Source: CAZEDK01 sp964511025 | GTDB lineage: Bacteria; Patescibacteriota; Gracilibacteria; UBA1369; GWF2-33-10 | Direction of reading: 5' to 3' | Length of the DNA: 31,582 nt | NCBI GenBank assembly: GCA_964511025.1 | Contig: CAZEDK010000022.1 | Span: forward strand, 1-31,582 | Part shown: positions 14,698 to 25,133 of the stretch, piece by piece | How the letters are laid out: every line of letters starts with the position of its first letter | Numbering within the stretch: position 1 is the stretch's first letter | Program-made: the position numbers and the translations under genes | Notes under the pieces: model-generated | What the model was told of the DNA's origin: nothing | The model's input: the letters and a program-made list of their open reading frames with translations, nothing else | The model's database searches: none

Positions 14698-17100
14698 ATG
14701 AAAATATCCCTAAATTGGCTAAAGGACTTCGTGGATTTTGATTTATCAAATTTTAAAAAAATTGCTGATTTATTAACTTTACATACATCAGAGATAGAAG
14801 GAGTTGAGAATGAAGCCGAAAAATTTAAAAATATCTTTGTTGCTAAAATAATTTCAATTTCCAAGCATCCAAATGCAGATAAATTGAGTCTTTGCGAAGT
14901 GGATCTTGGCGAAAAATTTGGAATGAAACAAATAGTATGCGGAGGAAATAATTTAAAAGAAAAAATGTTAGTAGCCGTAGCAATCCCTGGAGCAAAAGTT
15001 AAATGGCATGGAGAAGGCGATTTAATAGAACTAAAAGAAGTAAATCTTCGCGGAGAATCTAGTTTTGGAATGATTTGTGCTGGCGAAGAAATAGCTTTGG
15101 AAAAAGCTCCTGAAAATGGAATTACAGATTTGTCATACCTAAACTGCAAAATCGGCATGCCTTTGGCGGAAGCTTTAGAGAAGAATCAAATTGTGATCGA
15201 AGTCGACAACAAAGCTATTACTCATAGACCAGATCTTTGGGGACATTATGGATTTGTCAGAGAGCTATCAGTAATACTTGGCAAAAAATTAAAAGCTTTT
15301 AGTCCAAAAGTAGATTTTCCAAAAAGCGGACCTGAAGTAAATTTTGAAATCAAAGATAAAGAAATTTGCAGAGGGGCAAGTTTTTGTATTGTTGAAAATC
15401 TAAAAATTCAAGAATCACCACAATGGATCAAATCCAGACTTCAAGCAGTCGGCATTAGACCAATAAATAACATAGTCGATATTACAAACTATGTCATGCT
15501 AGAACTTGGACAACCAATGCATGCTTATGATAGAAAATTTTCTGGTGATCATTTGATACTACGTAAAGCAAAAGATAATGAAGAAATTGAGTCTATCGAT
15601 CACAAAAAAAGAAAATTATCAAAAGAAGATTTTGTCATTGAAACAAAGAGTGAATGTACCTTGGTTGGTATCATGGGTGGAGCAAATAGCGAAATTAAAA
15701 ATGATACGAATGATATCATCTTCGAAGCAGGATGCTGGGATCCAGTCATTATTCGAAAAAGTTCACAAAGGCATTCACTGCGGACAGACAGTTCTCAACG
15801 ATACGAAAAAAGCCTTCATCCAAAAAATTGCAGTATTGCAATTAGAAGAGCTTGTGAATTGTTAAAAGAAATTTATCCTGCGGCTAAAATAGCAGGACCT
15901 TTGAAAGAATATAATCTTTGGGATCCGGGTGAAATTATAATTCACGTAAATTCAAAAAATGTTGTGTCAAAAATAGGAGCTGAAATTTCTGAAGAAAAAA
16001 TAATAAAGATTTTGAGAAAATTAGAATTCGAAGCTAACAAAGAAAAAGATTTTATCAAAGTAAAAGTCCCTTATTTCAGGGCGACAAAGGATGTCAGTAT
16101 TGAAGATGATATTATAGAAGAGGTCGCGAGAATATATGGCTATGAAAATATTCAGCCAAATCTACCAAATTTACCTATCAAATCACCCATTTCTAACAAA
16201 GAAAGAGTTAAAAAACACATATCAAGAAAAATTTTAGCAGGTCTAGGATTCAGTGAGGTTATGAACTATTCGTTCTATAGCAAAGAAGACTTAAAAAATA
16301 GTCTCTTAAATGAACAAGGACATATCAAAATAGAAAATTATTTATCAGAAGATCAAACGCATTTGAGAGTAAGCTTAATACCAAATTTACTCAAATCAAT
16401 ACATGAAAATCAGAAAAATTTCTCTAATTTTAAAATATTTGAAATTGGTAGAACTTATATAGACAACGGACAGTTCATGCCTGTAGAAGAGAAAAAAATT
16501 AACGCTTTTATCATAAATACATCAAAAAAAGAAGAAGGTTTTTATGATGCAAAAGGTGCTGTTGAAGCGTTTTTGAAACAAATTTCTTGTAAATCTTTCA
16601 CAACAAAAAAATCTGAAGACAATTTCCATTTTGCTCATCCGAATAAATCCACAGATATTTTTTTAAAAAATGAAATCATAGGAAAAATATTTGAATTACA
16701 TCCTCTTATTAAGAAAAATTTTGATTTAAAAGGATTGATTGCTGGCTTCGAACTTAATTTCACAAAATTAGTTGCTCTTGGCAAAGAAATTCCAAAATAC
16801 AAAGCATTAAGCAAATTTCCAAGCATTAATTTGGATATTTCAGTCGTAATTGACAAAAAAATCACAGTGGAAGAAATCAGTTTTTCTATACGCAAAGCTG
16901 ATTCACAATTGATTACGGAAATAGAATTATTTGATATCTTCCAAGACGATGTTAAACTTGGAAAAGATAAAAAGGCATTAGCATTTAAAATTGCATTACA
17001 GTCCACTGATCGCACACTTACTGACGAAGAAATGACAAAAATCCAAAATAAAATATTTGAAAATTTGGAAACAATAGGTGGCTTTATTAGAGGAAGATAA
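14698..17100 (+). CDS. pheT: Phenylalanyl-tRNA synthetase beta subunit
   Basis: PheT (800 aa) binds tRNA and edits mischarged tyrosine as the partner of PheS. I place the start at ATG 14698 (MKISLNWLKDFVDFDL), the universal PheT beginning; the open frame extends 21 codons into the preceding ATPase gene. Domains in order: an EMAP-like tRNA-binding domain near 45-150 (HPNADKLSLCEVD), then AITHRPDLWGHYGFVREL. The B3/4 editing domain, B5 domain (DIIEEVARIYGYENI) and catalytic-like module follow. The last 90 residues are the FDX-ACB anticodon-binding domain (FPSINLDISVVID ... GGFIRGR). Full length. It is probably transcribed with the ATPase or from a promoter inside it. Confidence 0.96.
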   Translation: MKISLNWLKDFVDFDLSNFKKIADLLTLHTSEIEGVENEAEKFKNIFVAKIISISKHPNADKLSLCEVDLGEKFGMKQIVCGGNNLKEKMLVAVAIPGAKVKWHGEGDLIELKEVNLRGESSFGMICAGEEIALEKAPENGITDLSYLNCKIGMPLAEALEKNQIVIEVDNKAITHRPDLWGHYGFVRELSVILGKKLKAFSPKVDFPKSGPEVNFEIKDKEICRGASFCIVENLKIQESPQWIKSRLQAVGIRPINNIVDITNYVMLELGQPMHAYDRKFSGDHLILRKAKDNEEIESIDHKKRKLSKEDFVIETKSECTLVGIMGGANSEIKNDTNDIIFEAGCWDPVIIRKSSQRHSLRTDSSQRYEKSLHPKNCSIAIRRACELLKEIYPAAKIAGPLKEYNLWDPGEIIIHVNSKNVVSKIGAEISEEKIIKILRKLEFEANKEKDFIKVKVPYFRATKDVSIEDDIIEEVARIYGYENIQPNLPNLPIKSPISNKERVKKHISRKILAGLGFSEVMNYSFYSKEDLKNSLLNEQGHIKIENYLSEDQTHLRVSLIPNLLKSIHENQKNFSNFKIFEIGRTYIDNGQFMPVEEKKINAFIINTSKKEEGFYDAKGAVEAFLKQISCKSFTTKKSEDNFHFAHPNKSTDIFLKNEIIGKIFELHPLIKKNFDLKGLIAGFELNFTKLVALGKEIPKYKALSKFPSINLDISVVIDKKITVEEISFSIRKADSQLITEIELFDIFQDDVKLGKDKKALAFKIALQSTDRTLTDEEMTKIQNKIFENLETIGGFIRGR

Positions 17101-17134
17101 ATACAAAAGCTATTTCCAGTAAAAATTTTAATTT

Positions 17135-19861
17135 ATGGATCTAAAAGATTTAATAAAAATCAGACAGCTAAAAAAGATTTTAGAAAAATACAAGGATGAA
17201 TCTTCTTTTAAAAGAACAATTATTTACAGCGTTTTATTAATCGCTGCAACAATTGTAACTTTGATGTTTTTTCTCTTTGTATGGGTCTTGATAATTGCAA
17301 TAACGCTACCGAACGTAAATGATTTGGAAAAATTTGCAGCATCACAGGCTAGCCACATATATGCAAAAGATGGTTCAAGCTTGTATACAATACATGGCGA
17401 GGAAAAAAGAACAAGTATAGAATTTGAAGAAATTCCTCCTTCTTTGATTAACGCGACTTTAGCAATAGAAGATGATCAATTTTACGAACATCATGGCATA
17501 GATATTCCAGCAATTATGAAGGCTATAGTAAGCGAACTGACAGGACAAAAAAAGCGTGGAGGTTCAACAATTACACAGCAATATATCAAAAACACTTTTT
17601 TAAATTCTGAAAGGAAATATTCTAGAAAATTGCGAGAAATTTTGATGGCATTAAAAGTGGAACAGTTTTTTACAAAAGATGAAATTTTAAAACTTTATTT
17701 TAATCGTATTTCATACGGTAATAATGCTTATGGAGTAGAAGAAGCATCGAAAACTTATTTTGCTAAAAAAACAAAAGATCTCAGTCTTGCTCAAAGCATA
17801 ATGCTAGCAGCACTGCCAAAAGCACCCAGTTATTATTCGCCATACGCAGAACATCTTTACCCGAAACTTGATCATGTATTTACTGAAGAAGAAATTAAAA
17901 ATAGAAATATAAACAAGCACTTGGATTTAAATGAAGATGAATTTTGGAATGGCTTGATTGGGACAACTGTCAATCTGGATAGCGAAGGAAAATATAAAAT
18001 TTATTTAAATGGACGTACTGATATTGTTTTAAACAGAATGTTAGAGCTTGGATATATAGATCAAGCAACCAAAGAAACTACTTTAACTGAATTACAAAAT
18101 CTCAAATTTGAAAGACTTAATGAAGACATAAAAGCTCCTCATTTTGTTTTGTGGATAAAAGAACAGGTGGAAGCTAAATATGGCAAAGAATTGGTTGAAA
18201 GAGGCGGTTTGAAAATTTATACAACTTTGGATCCACTACTACAAGAAAAAGCAGAACAAATTATAAAAGATCGTCAGGAATTTAATATAACAAATTACGG
18301 AGCTACTGATGCAGCTCTTTTGAGTATGAATCCAAAAACAGGTGAAATAGTTACGATGGTGGGCTCTACAGATTTTGGAAATGATGAAATTCAAGGAAAA
18401 GTAAATATGACATTAAGCTACACACCAATGGGGTCATCTTTTAAGCCATTTGTATATGCAAAAGGTTTTTTGGATCACGGTCTTAGCCCGGCAACAGTAC
18501 TTTATGATGTCGCTACGGATTTTGGTGACGGCAATTATCCAAAAAATTACGATGGTACATTTCGAGGACCAATGTCTATCAGAGAAGCTCTAGGGCAATC
18601 AAGAAATATTCCAGCCATCAAAGCTTATTTTCTCAGCGGAGAACAAACGGAAATATTACCATTCACGCAATCTCTTGGAATGGAGTACCAAGAGCCAAAT
18701 ATAGAACACGGATCTTCATTAGCTCTTGGACCAACAGGTATCAAATTTATCAGTGCAGTAGAAGCTTACAGTGTATTTGCAAACGCTGGAATTCACGTGG
18801 AACCTTATGCAATTATTAAAATCGAAAGTTTTGATGGAACCATACTTGAAGAACACAAAGAAGACAAAGGCAAACAAGTCTTAGATCCACAAATAGCTTA
18901 TCTTATTACTGATATTTTGTCAGACAGCTCAGTTCGTCTTGGTCCAGGGATAAGCTTAACTGGCAGAGCGAATGCTGCAAAAACAGGAACAAGCACAAAA
19001 AGGGACCCTCAAAATGACGAAATTCGATTACCAAAAGATCTTCTAGTATTTGGCTATACTCCAAATATAGTTACAGGAGTCTGGGTAGGTAATGCAGATG
19101 GTTCAGCACTCAAGGGTGCTGCTGATGGTTACAACACTTCTGCGCCAATTTGGAAACAATTTATGGAATTTGCATTAACCGACACGCCTGTAGAATCTTT
19201 TGCTATACCAGCAGGCATTACTCAAGTTACGGTTTCTCGCGCAACAGGATTGCTACCAAGCGAAAATACTCCTGAAGATATGCTCAAAACTGAGAAATTT
19301 GCTAGTTTTGCAATTCCAAAAACAGCTGAAAGTCCAGACTTATTTAAAAAAATAAAATACGATACATTAAGCAAAAGTATAGCTACGGAATTTTGTCCGG
19401 AAGCACTCATAGAAGAAAAAGTTGTACGACAATATCACGATCTTTTTCCTGAATTTTGGCGATGGGAACAGGCTGTTCAAAATTGGGCGGCAGGACTTGA
19501 AACGGAATTTACAAATGAAGAATGCAAATTACATGACGCCACTTCATCAAAATTAAAACCCGTAATACAAATAATTTCCCCTGTTTCCTTTGGTGAAATA
19601 ACTGCAGGAACTTGGATTGATATTGAGATTTTGATTAACGGAGGCTTTTCTATCGATAATGTAAAATTTTATATGAATGATATATTAAGAGGTGAAGTAA
19701 CTGAGTCGCCATATCATGGTAGAATTTTTGTTAGACCCGATTTTGCGGATGGCGAAGAAGTAATTTTAAAAGTTCTTGCTACAGATAGCTTGCAATATCA
19801 AGGAGAGGCAAAAATAAAATTAAAAATATCTAAAAAAGATTTGGAAATTCCACTTGATTAA
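17135..19861 (+). CDS. Class A penicillin-binding protein (PBP1A family)
   Basis: This bifunctional peptidoglycan synthase is a 908-aa bitopic membrane protein with a TM helix at about 29-57. The GT51 glycosyltransferase domain has the catalytic IEDDQFYEHHG (Glu112), RGGSTITQQYIKN and RKLREILMA. The transpeptidase domain has GSSFKPF with the acyl-ester Ser, GQSRN (SxN) and AKTGTS (KTG). Residues from about 805 form an Ig-like beta domain (PVIQIISP ... ILKVLATDS) of the sort found at PBP1C-type C-termini. An insertion around NRNINKHLDLNEDEFW follows PSYYSPYAEH, as in many CPR homologues. It shows that the cell makes a peptidoglycan wall. It starts 34 nt after pheT. Confidence 0.95.
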   Translation: MDLKDLIKIRQLKKILEKYKDESSFKRTIIYSVLLIAATIVTLMFFLFVWVLIIAITLPNVNDLEKFAASQASHIYAKDGSSLYTIHGEEKRTSIEFEEIPPSLINATLAIEDDQFYEHHGIDIPAIMKAIVSELTGQKKRGGSTITQQYIKNTFLNSERKYSRKLREILMALKVEQFFTKDEILKLYFNRISYGNNAYGVEEASKTYFAKKTKDLSLAQSIMLAALPKAPSYYSPYAEHLYPKLDHVFTEEEIKNRNINKHLDLNEDEFWNGLIGTTVNLDSEGKYKIYLNGRTDIVLNRMLELGYIDQATKETTLTELQNLKFERLNEDIKAPHFVLWIKEQVEAKYGKELVERGGLKIYTTLDPLLQEKAEQIIKDRQEFNITNYGATDAALLSMNPKTGEIVTMVGSTDFGNDEIQGKVNMTLSYTPMGSSFKPFVYAKGFLDHGLSPATVLYDVATDFGDGNYPKNYDGTFRGPMSIREALGQSRNIPAIKAYFLSGEQTEILPFTQSLGMEYQEPNIEHGSSLALGPTGIKFISAVEAYSVFANAGIHVEPYAIIKIESFDGTILEEHKEDKGKQVLDPQIAYLITDILSDSSVRLGPGISLTGRANAAKTGTSTKRDPQNDEIRLPKDLLVFGYTPNIVTGVWVGNADGSALKGAADGYNTSAPIWKQFMEFALTDTPVESFAIPAGITQVTVSRATGLLPSENTPEDMLKTEKFASFAIPKTAESPDLFKKIKYDTLSKSIATEFCPEALIEEKVVRQYHDLFPEFWRWEQAVQNWAAGLETEFTNEECKLHDATSSKLKPVIQIISPVSFGEITAGTWIDIEILINGGFSIDNVKFYMNDILRGEVTESPYHGRIFVRPDFADGEEVILKVLATDSLQYQGEAKIKLKISKKDLEIPLD

Positions 19862-19887
19862 GTTGGCAGCTTTATTTAGATTGGTAC

Positions 19888-19923
19888 AAAGAAAATCATA
19901 TTAATAAAGAAAATCATATTAAT
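19888..19923. repeat. Tandem 18-bp duplication upstream of gdhA
   Basis: AAAGAAAATCATATTAAT occurs twice in direct tandem (19888-19905 and 19906-19923), ending 9 nt before the glutamate dehydrogenase ATG. It may be replication slippage or may alter the leader of the gene. Confidence 0.85.
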
Positions 19924-19932
19924 TTAAAATTT

Positions 19933-21174
19933 ATGTCAAATCTTTTCGAAAATACCCTTACACAGATGAGAGAAGCTTTTAAAATTATGGAACTTGATCC
20001 TAACGCAGCAAGAATTCTTGAAAATCCAAATCGAACCCTCAAATTTAGTCTTCCAATAAAAATGGACAATGGCAAAATTGAGGTTTTTGATGCATGCAGG
20101 ATTCAACACAATAATGCATGTGGACCATATAAAGGAGGTGTAAGGCTTGCCGCAGAAGTAGATGAGAGCGAAGTTAGAGCACTTGCAACTTGGATGACCA
20201 TGAAATGCAGCACAGTTGGAATTCCATTAGGTGGAGCAAAAGGAGGTATCAAAGCTGATCCTTTTAAACTATCAGAAAAAGAAAAAGAAAATTTAATGAG
20301 GGCATATGCAAGAGCTTTATCACCTTTTATAGGTGTTGGTATTGACGCTCCAGGACCGGATATGAACACAAATGGGCAAAGTATGTCCTATATGGTTAAC
20401 GAACTTGAGAATGTATATGGCGATGACCTAAAAGCAAAAAGTGCTATTACAGGCAAACCTGTAGAATTTGGTGGATCTGAAGGAAGATTTGATGCAACCT
20501 CAAGAGGTGGTAGATATATAATTGAAGAAGTTATAAAAAGCAGCAATTTATCTGAAATCCCTACTTTTGTAGTGCAAGGTTTTGGAAATGTTGGTCTAAA
20601 TTTGGCAAGAATATTATTTGAAGAGGGGTATAAGGTTATAGCAGTATCAGATGTACATGGCGGAATTCATAATGAATCTGGTCTTGATATTCCCGCAGTA
20701 ATTCAATACTTCGAAAAAGAAAAAAACCTTAAAGGATATAAAAATGCAAAAGCTGTTGACAACAAAACCCTGCTAGAACTTCCATGTGACATACTTGCAC
20801 CATCTGCCATCGAAAACGTAATAACAAAGAAAAATGCAGATAGTATCAAGGCAAAGGTCGTACTTGAGATGGCTAATGGACCGGTAACACCTGAAGCTGA
20901 AAAAATGCTTGAAGCAAAAGGAATAGAAATTATTCCAGACATTTTGGCTAATGCAGGAGGAGTAACAGTAAGTTATTTTGAAATGGTGCAAAATACAATG
21001 AACTTTTACTGGAGCGAGCATGAAGTAAAAGAAAAATTAAAACCTATCATGAAAAATGCTTGGGTGAAAGTAACTCAAGTCGCACATAAATATAAATGTA
21101 ATTATAGAATGGCCGCATACATAAGCAGTATAGAAAAGATTGCAGCTGCAATGAAAGCTAGAGGAATGTATTAG
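19933..21174 (+). CDS. gdhA: Glu/Leu/Phe/Val dehydrogenase family (glutamate dehydrogenase)
   Basis: A 413-aa NAD(P)-dependent dehydrogenase that interconverts glutamate and 2-oxoglutarate plus ammonia. The substrate domain has GPYKGGVRL, LATWMTMKCSTVGIPLGGAKGGI and a catalytic Asp region, APGPDMNT. The Rossmann domain has GFGNVG at 216-221. ILANAGGVTVSYFEMVQN is the usual C-terminal signature. Length fits the hexameric short-chain group. Coenzyme preference and exact amino acid cannot be read with confidence, so leucine or phenylalanine dehydrogenase remains possible but less likely. It sits 36 nt before ppdK on the same strand, suggesting a carbon/nitrogen metabolism pair. Confidence 0.92.
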   Translation: MSNLFENTLTQMREAFKIMELDPNAARILENPNRTLKFSLPIKMDNGKIEVFDACRIQHNNACGPYKGGVRLAAEVDESEVRALATWMTMKCSTVGIPLGGAKGGIKADPFKLSEKEKENLMRAYARALSPFIGVGIDAPGPDMNTNGQSMSYMVNELENVYGDDLKAKSAITGKPVEFGGSEGRFDATSRGGRYIIEEVIKSSNLSEIPTFVVQGFGNVGLNLARILFEEGYKVIAVSDVHGGIHNESGLDIPAVIQYFEKEKNLKGYKNAKAVDNKTLLELPCDILAPSAIENVITKKNADSIKAKVVLEMANGPVTPEAEKMLEAKGIEIIPDILANAGGVTVSYFEMVQNTMNFYWSEHEVKEKLKPIMKNAWVKVTQVAHKYKCNYRMAAYISSIEKIAAAMKARGMY

Positions 21175-21210
21175 AATAGTTTATATTGTAAGCAAATTAA
21201 TTTTGATCAA

Positions 21211-23847
21211 ATGAAATATTTCTATTTCTTTGGACATAAACAAGCAGAAGGTGATGCAAAAATGAAAGATGAACTTGGTGGCAAAGGAGCGAATCTTGCT
21301 GAAATGACCAATTTAGAACTTCCAGTGCCTCCAGGATTTACAATTTCAACTAAGGCATGCTTGGAATATTTGGAAAACAAAATGTTTCCAGAAAATTTTG
21401 AACAAGATTTAAAAGAATATTTAGTCAAATTAGAGGATGCAACACAAAAACAATTTGGATCCAATACAAATCCACTCCTTGTATCTGTAAGAAGTGGCGC
21501 TAAATTTTCAATGCCAGGAATGATGGATACGGTTTTAAATCTTGGACTCAATGATAAAACGATAGAAGGTTTAATTCAACAAACACAAAACGAAAGGTTC
21601 GCTTACGATGCTTATAGAAGATTTATCACAATGTTTGCGAATGTAGTGATGGGTATTTCTCACGATTTTTTTGAAGAGATTTTGCGTGAGAAAAAAGAAG
21701 AAAGAGGTCTTAAATTAGATACTGAACTTAGCAGTGATGAGTTAAAAGAACTTGTAATTCAGTTCAAAGAAATAGTGAAAAAAATTACAGGAAATAATTT
21801 TCCAGAAGACCCTGCTGAGCAACTTGCGCTTGCTGTAGAAGCAGTTTTTAAATCTTGGGATAACGATAGAGCTATGACATATCGTAGAATTCACGAAATT
21901 CCATATAATCTCGGTACCGCTGTTAATATACAATCTATGGTTTTTGGCAATATGGGAGAAGACTCTGGAACGGGGGTTGCATTCACACGAAACCCTTCAA
22001 CAGGTACAAAAGAATTTTTCGGTGAATATCTTATAAACGCGCAAGGAGAAGATGTGGTTGCTGGGATAAGAACGCCAGAACCAATTAGCAAGCTAAACGA
22101 AAAAATGCCTGAAATTTATAGTCAACTTGTAGATATCAAAAACACACTTGAAACACATTATCGAGATATGCAGGATATTGAATTCACTGTAGAAAAAAAT
22201 AAATTATACATGTTGCAAACTAGAAATGGCAAAAGAACAGCTCCTGCGGCAATGAAAATAGCCGTAGATCTTGTAAGTGAAGGATTGCTAAGCAAACAGG
22301 AGGCTTTGCTAAAAATAGACGCCAATTCCCTCAATCAACTTTTACATCCGTCAATCGATCCGAAATGCAAAAGAAATGTTATTGTAAAAGGACTTCCTGC
22401 TTCATCAGGAGCTGCTTGTGGCAAAGTGGTTTTTTCCGCAGATGAAGCTGAAGAACTAACAAACAAAGGAGAAAATGTAATTTTGGTAAGAAAAGAAACC
22501 AGTCCAGAAGATATACACGGTATGCATGCGGCACAAGGTATCCTGACGTCAACAGGTGGTATGACTAGTCATGCTGCCGTTGTAGCTCGGGGAATGGGCA
22601 AGCCTTGTATCGCAGGAGCATCAGAAGTTGTAATTGATAAAAAACATAGAAAAATTATTGCAGGCACTACTGAAATAGGAGAATTTGAAGTAATAACAAT
22701 AGATGGATCAACAGGAGAAGTAATGATAGGAGCATTGCCAATGGTAAAACCTGGATTAACAGATGATTTCAAAACTATCATGAATTGGACTGATGAATAC
22801 AAACAAATGAAAGTTTACGCTAATGCTGACACTCCTCACGATTGTTTTGTAGCAAGAGAATTTGGCGCAGAAGGAGTGGGACTATGTAGAACAGAACATA
22901 TGTTTTTTGAAGAAGATAGAATACCTATAGTAAGACAGATGATACTTGCTCAAAACAAAGATGGTAGAGAGAAAGTTTTGGAAAAACTTCTTCCTATGCA
23001 AAGACAGGATCTTATAGGAATTTTTGAGGCAATGAATGGATTTCCAGTAACAATCAGATTGCTTGACCCACCGCTACACGAATTTTTACCACAGTATGAT
23101 AAAAAAATTCAAAGTTTAGCTCAGGATATGGGAATGAGTTTTGAAGAATTAAAAAATGTAGTAGACAAATTGCACGAAGTCAATCCAATGCTTGGACATA
23201 GAGGATGCAGACTTGGAGTGACTTATCCAGAAATTTACATCATGCAAGTAAAAGCTATACTAGAAGCGGCAGCAATTGCATGCAAAGATGGCATCAGAGT
23301 GATAGCACACATTGAGATACCTCTTGTTGCAGATGCAGAAGAATTGAAAGTGTTAAGAAAACTTACAGAAAAGGTAATCAAAGAAATGCTTAAAAATGAT
23401 AAAGATGCATATAAATTATTTTCGTATGAAATTGGTACAATGATCGAACTTCCAAGAGCTTGTTTAGTGGCAGATGAAATTGCAAAATATGCAGATTTCT
23501 TTGCGTTTGGAACAAATGACTTAACTCAAACTACATATGGTATGAGCAGAGATGATACTGCAAGATTTTTGCCTTTTTATTTGGATAATAAAATTTTGGA
23601 ATTTGATCCAACAGAAAGATTAGATGAAAAAGGAGTCGGAAAACTTATGGAAATAGCAATTGCAGGCGGCAGGAAAACCAATTCAAAATTAGAAATTGGA
23701 ATATGTGGAGAACATGGAGGCGAACCAAATTCAATAGGGATTTGTCAAAGGCTGGGACTGAATTTTGTCAGCTGTAGCCCATACAGAATACCCATTGCAA
23801 GGCTTGCTACTGCACAAGCTGCAATTACATCGCCCAACCAATCTTAG
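21211..23847 (+). CDS. ppdK: Pyruvate, phosphate dikinase
   Basis: PPDK (878 aa) interconverts pyruvate, ATP and Pi with PEP, AMP and PPi. The N-terminal ATP-grasp domain has GGKGANLAEM and SMPGMMDTVLNLG. The phosphohistidine domain has GGMTSHAAVVARGMGKPC with His454. The C-terminal TIM barrel has the catalytic GICGEHGGEP with Cys832 and FGTNDLTQTT. All key residues are present. In a minimal fermenter it can serve as a PPi-linked pyruvate kinase substitute or run toward gluconeogenesis; pairing with glutamate dehydrogenase would let it link amino acids to central carbon. Its last 23 nt overlap the convergent nadK. Start ATG follows TTTTGATCAA with no Shine-Dalgarno motif. Confidence 0.97.
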   Translation: MKYFYFFGHKQAEGDAKMKDELGGKGANLAEMTNLELPVPPGFTISTKACLEYLENKMFPENFEQDLKEYLVKLEDATQKQFGSNTNPLLVSVRSGAKFSMPGMMDTVLNLGLNDKTIEGLIQQTQNERFAYDAYRRFITMFANVVMGISHDFFEEILREKKEERGLKLDTELSSDELKELVIQFKEIVKKITGNNFPEDPAEQLALAVEAVFKSWDNDRAMTYRRIHEIPYNLGTAVNIQSMVFGNMGEDSGTGVAFTRNPSTGTKEFFGEYLINAQGEDVVAGIRTPEPISKLNEKMPEIYSQLVDIKNTLETHYRDMQDIEFTVEKNKLYMLQTRNGKRTAPAAMKIAVDLVSEGLLSKQEALLKIDANSLNQLLHPSIDPKCKRNVIVKGLPASSGAACGKVVFSADEAEELTNKGENVILVRKETSPEDIHGMHAAQGILTSTGGMTSHAAVVARGMGKPCIAGASEVVIDKKHRKIIAGTTEIGEFEVITIDGSTGEVMIGALPMVKPGLTDDFKTIMNWTDEYKQMKVYANADTPHDCFVAREFGAEGVGLCRTEHMFFEEDRIPIVRQMILAQNKDGREKVLEKLLPMQRQDLIGIFEAMNGFPVTIRLLDPPLHEFLPQYDKKIQSLAQDMGMSFEELKNVVDKLHEVNPMLGHRGCRLGVTYPEIYIMQVKAILEAAAIACKDGIRVIAHIEIPLVADAEELKVLRKLTEKVIKEMLKNDKDAYKLFSYEIGTMIELPRACLVADEIAKYADFFAFGTNDLTQTTYGMSRDDTARFLPFYLDNKILEFDPTERLDEKGVGKLMEIAIAGGRKTNSKLEIGICGEHGGEPNSIGICQRLGLNFVSCSPYRIPIARLATAQAAITSPNQS

Positions 23848-24709
23848 TTCTAAGATTTTTGTAATAACTTTCTTTTAAAATTTTCACAAGATATAGGCTC
23901 CTTGAAGATTTTCTTATATTTATCTGATCCCCATATTTCAAGGTAAAATGATTTTGACCATCAATCGTAAGACCAAGTTCAGAAACCCCCTCTTCTCTTT
24001 CTGTAATAATATGCACTTTGATTTGTTGGTGATTAGGAAGAAGGATCGGACGATTAGTCAGCGTTACCGGACATATAGGTGTCATAACAAAAGTAGCTAA
24101 TGATGGGTGCACAATTGGACCACCTGCTGACATCGAATGTGCTGTAGAACCTGTAGGAGTTGCAATTACAAGCCCATCAGCTTTGAACTGTGCAACTTTT
24201 CTTCTATCAATATCAACTCGAAGTTTCATCAGCCTAGCCAAATTACCCTGATTGATTACAGCATCGTTGAGAGCAAGAAATGTAGCAACTTTTTTCTTAT
24301 TCCTATTTACGGTGACACGAAGCATTACCCTTTCATCAATATGATAATAGCCTTGAAAAATCTGAACCAAAGCATCAATTAATTTATGAGGTTCTTTTAT
24401 TTCAGAAAGAAAACCAAGCGTTCCAAAATTCACCCCAAGAAATAAAACTTTTTTATGTGCATCAACATGGTGTGAAGCATTTAGCAATGTACCATCACCA
24501 CCAAGAGAAATAATCATATCAACTGTTGTTAAAGCTTTTTCTCTGCTAATAAGATTGCTAAAATCACACAGCATCGTCGTATTTTCATCAATAAAAACTT
24601 CTTTACAATTAATTTCAAGAAATTTGATAATATTTAGCAAAAATTTCTGTGAAATTTTAAGATCTTTTTTAGAAAAAATAGCTATTTTTTTGATATTTGG
24701 TTTGTTCAT
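23825..24709 (-). CDS. nadK: NAD kinase
   Basis: A 294-aa ATP-NAD kinase that makes NADP. The N-terminal half holds the nucleotide-binding motif SLGGDGTLLNASH. The C-terminal half holds DGLVIATPTGSTAHSMSAGGPIVHPSL, the conserved NAD-binding region, followed by TLTNRPILLP. The length and motif spacing are normal. It is convergent with ppdK (23-nt overlap) and divergent from the broken glycosyltransferase gene, whose start lies 48 nt away. Confidence 0.95.
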   Translation of the reverse strand: MNKPNIKKIAIFSKKDLKISQKFLLNIIKFLEINCKEVFIDENTTMLCDFSNLISREKALTTVDMIISLGGDGTLLNASHHVDAHKKVLFLGVNFGTLGFLSEIKEPHKLIDALVQIFQGYYHIDERVMLRVTVNRNKKKVATFLALNDAVINQGNLARLMKLRVDIDRRKVAQFKADGLVIATPTGSTAHSMSAGGPIVHPSLATFVMTPICPVTLTNRPILLPNHQQIKVHIITEREEGVSELGLTIDGQNHFTLKYGDQINIRKSSRSLYLVKILKESYYKNLRTKIGWAM

Positions 24710-25133
24710 TACTTAAGTGTAAAATCACAGACAGATTAACATATTTTGCAAACAAGGTGAAAACTTTACTAATAACTCGTTTTCCATACAGTTCACAGCT
24801 TGGAGGAGAAGAGCTTCACACGGTCAAACTTGCAGAAAAACTTATAGAAAGAGGCTGGAAAATAATTCTCTGGACTTCGTGTCCAATTTTAAAAGAAGAA
24901 TTTAAAAAATTTCCATCCGCTAAATACCATATACTATATACTAAATACTTCCCCAATCCTCCAGTTTCAAAAAAATCATTAATTAGTTTTACATTTTTAA
25001 GTCCATTCATATTCTTATATTTCATTTTTAAATACAGAAAAATCCTAAAAACTAACAACTACGAACTAAAAACTATATATATGATGAGCTTAACAGAAAA
25101 ACTGCTTCTAAGTCCTATAATTTTTCTCAACTC

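Noticed and set aside
24697..24756. Earlier ATG start for the glycosyltransferase
   Set aside because: It overlaps nadK and gives a 20-residue leader unlike GT4 proteins; the GTG at 24757 gives a typical beginning.
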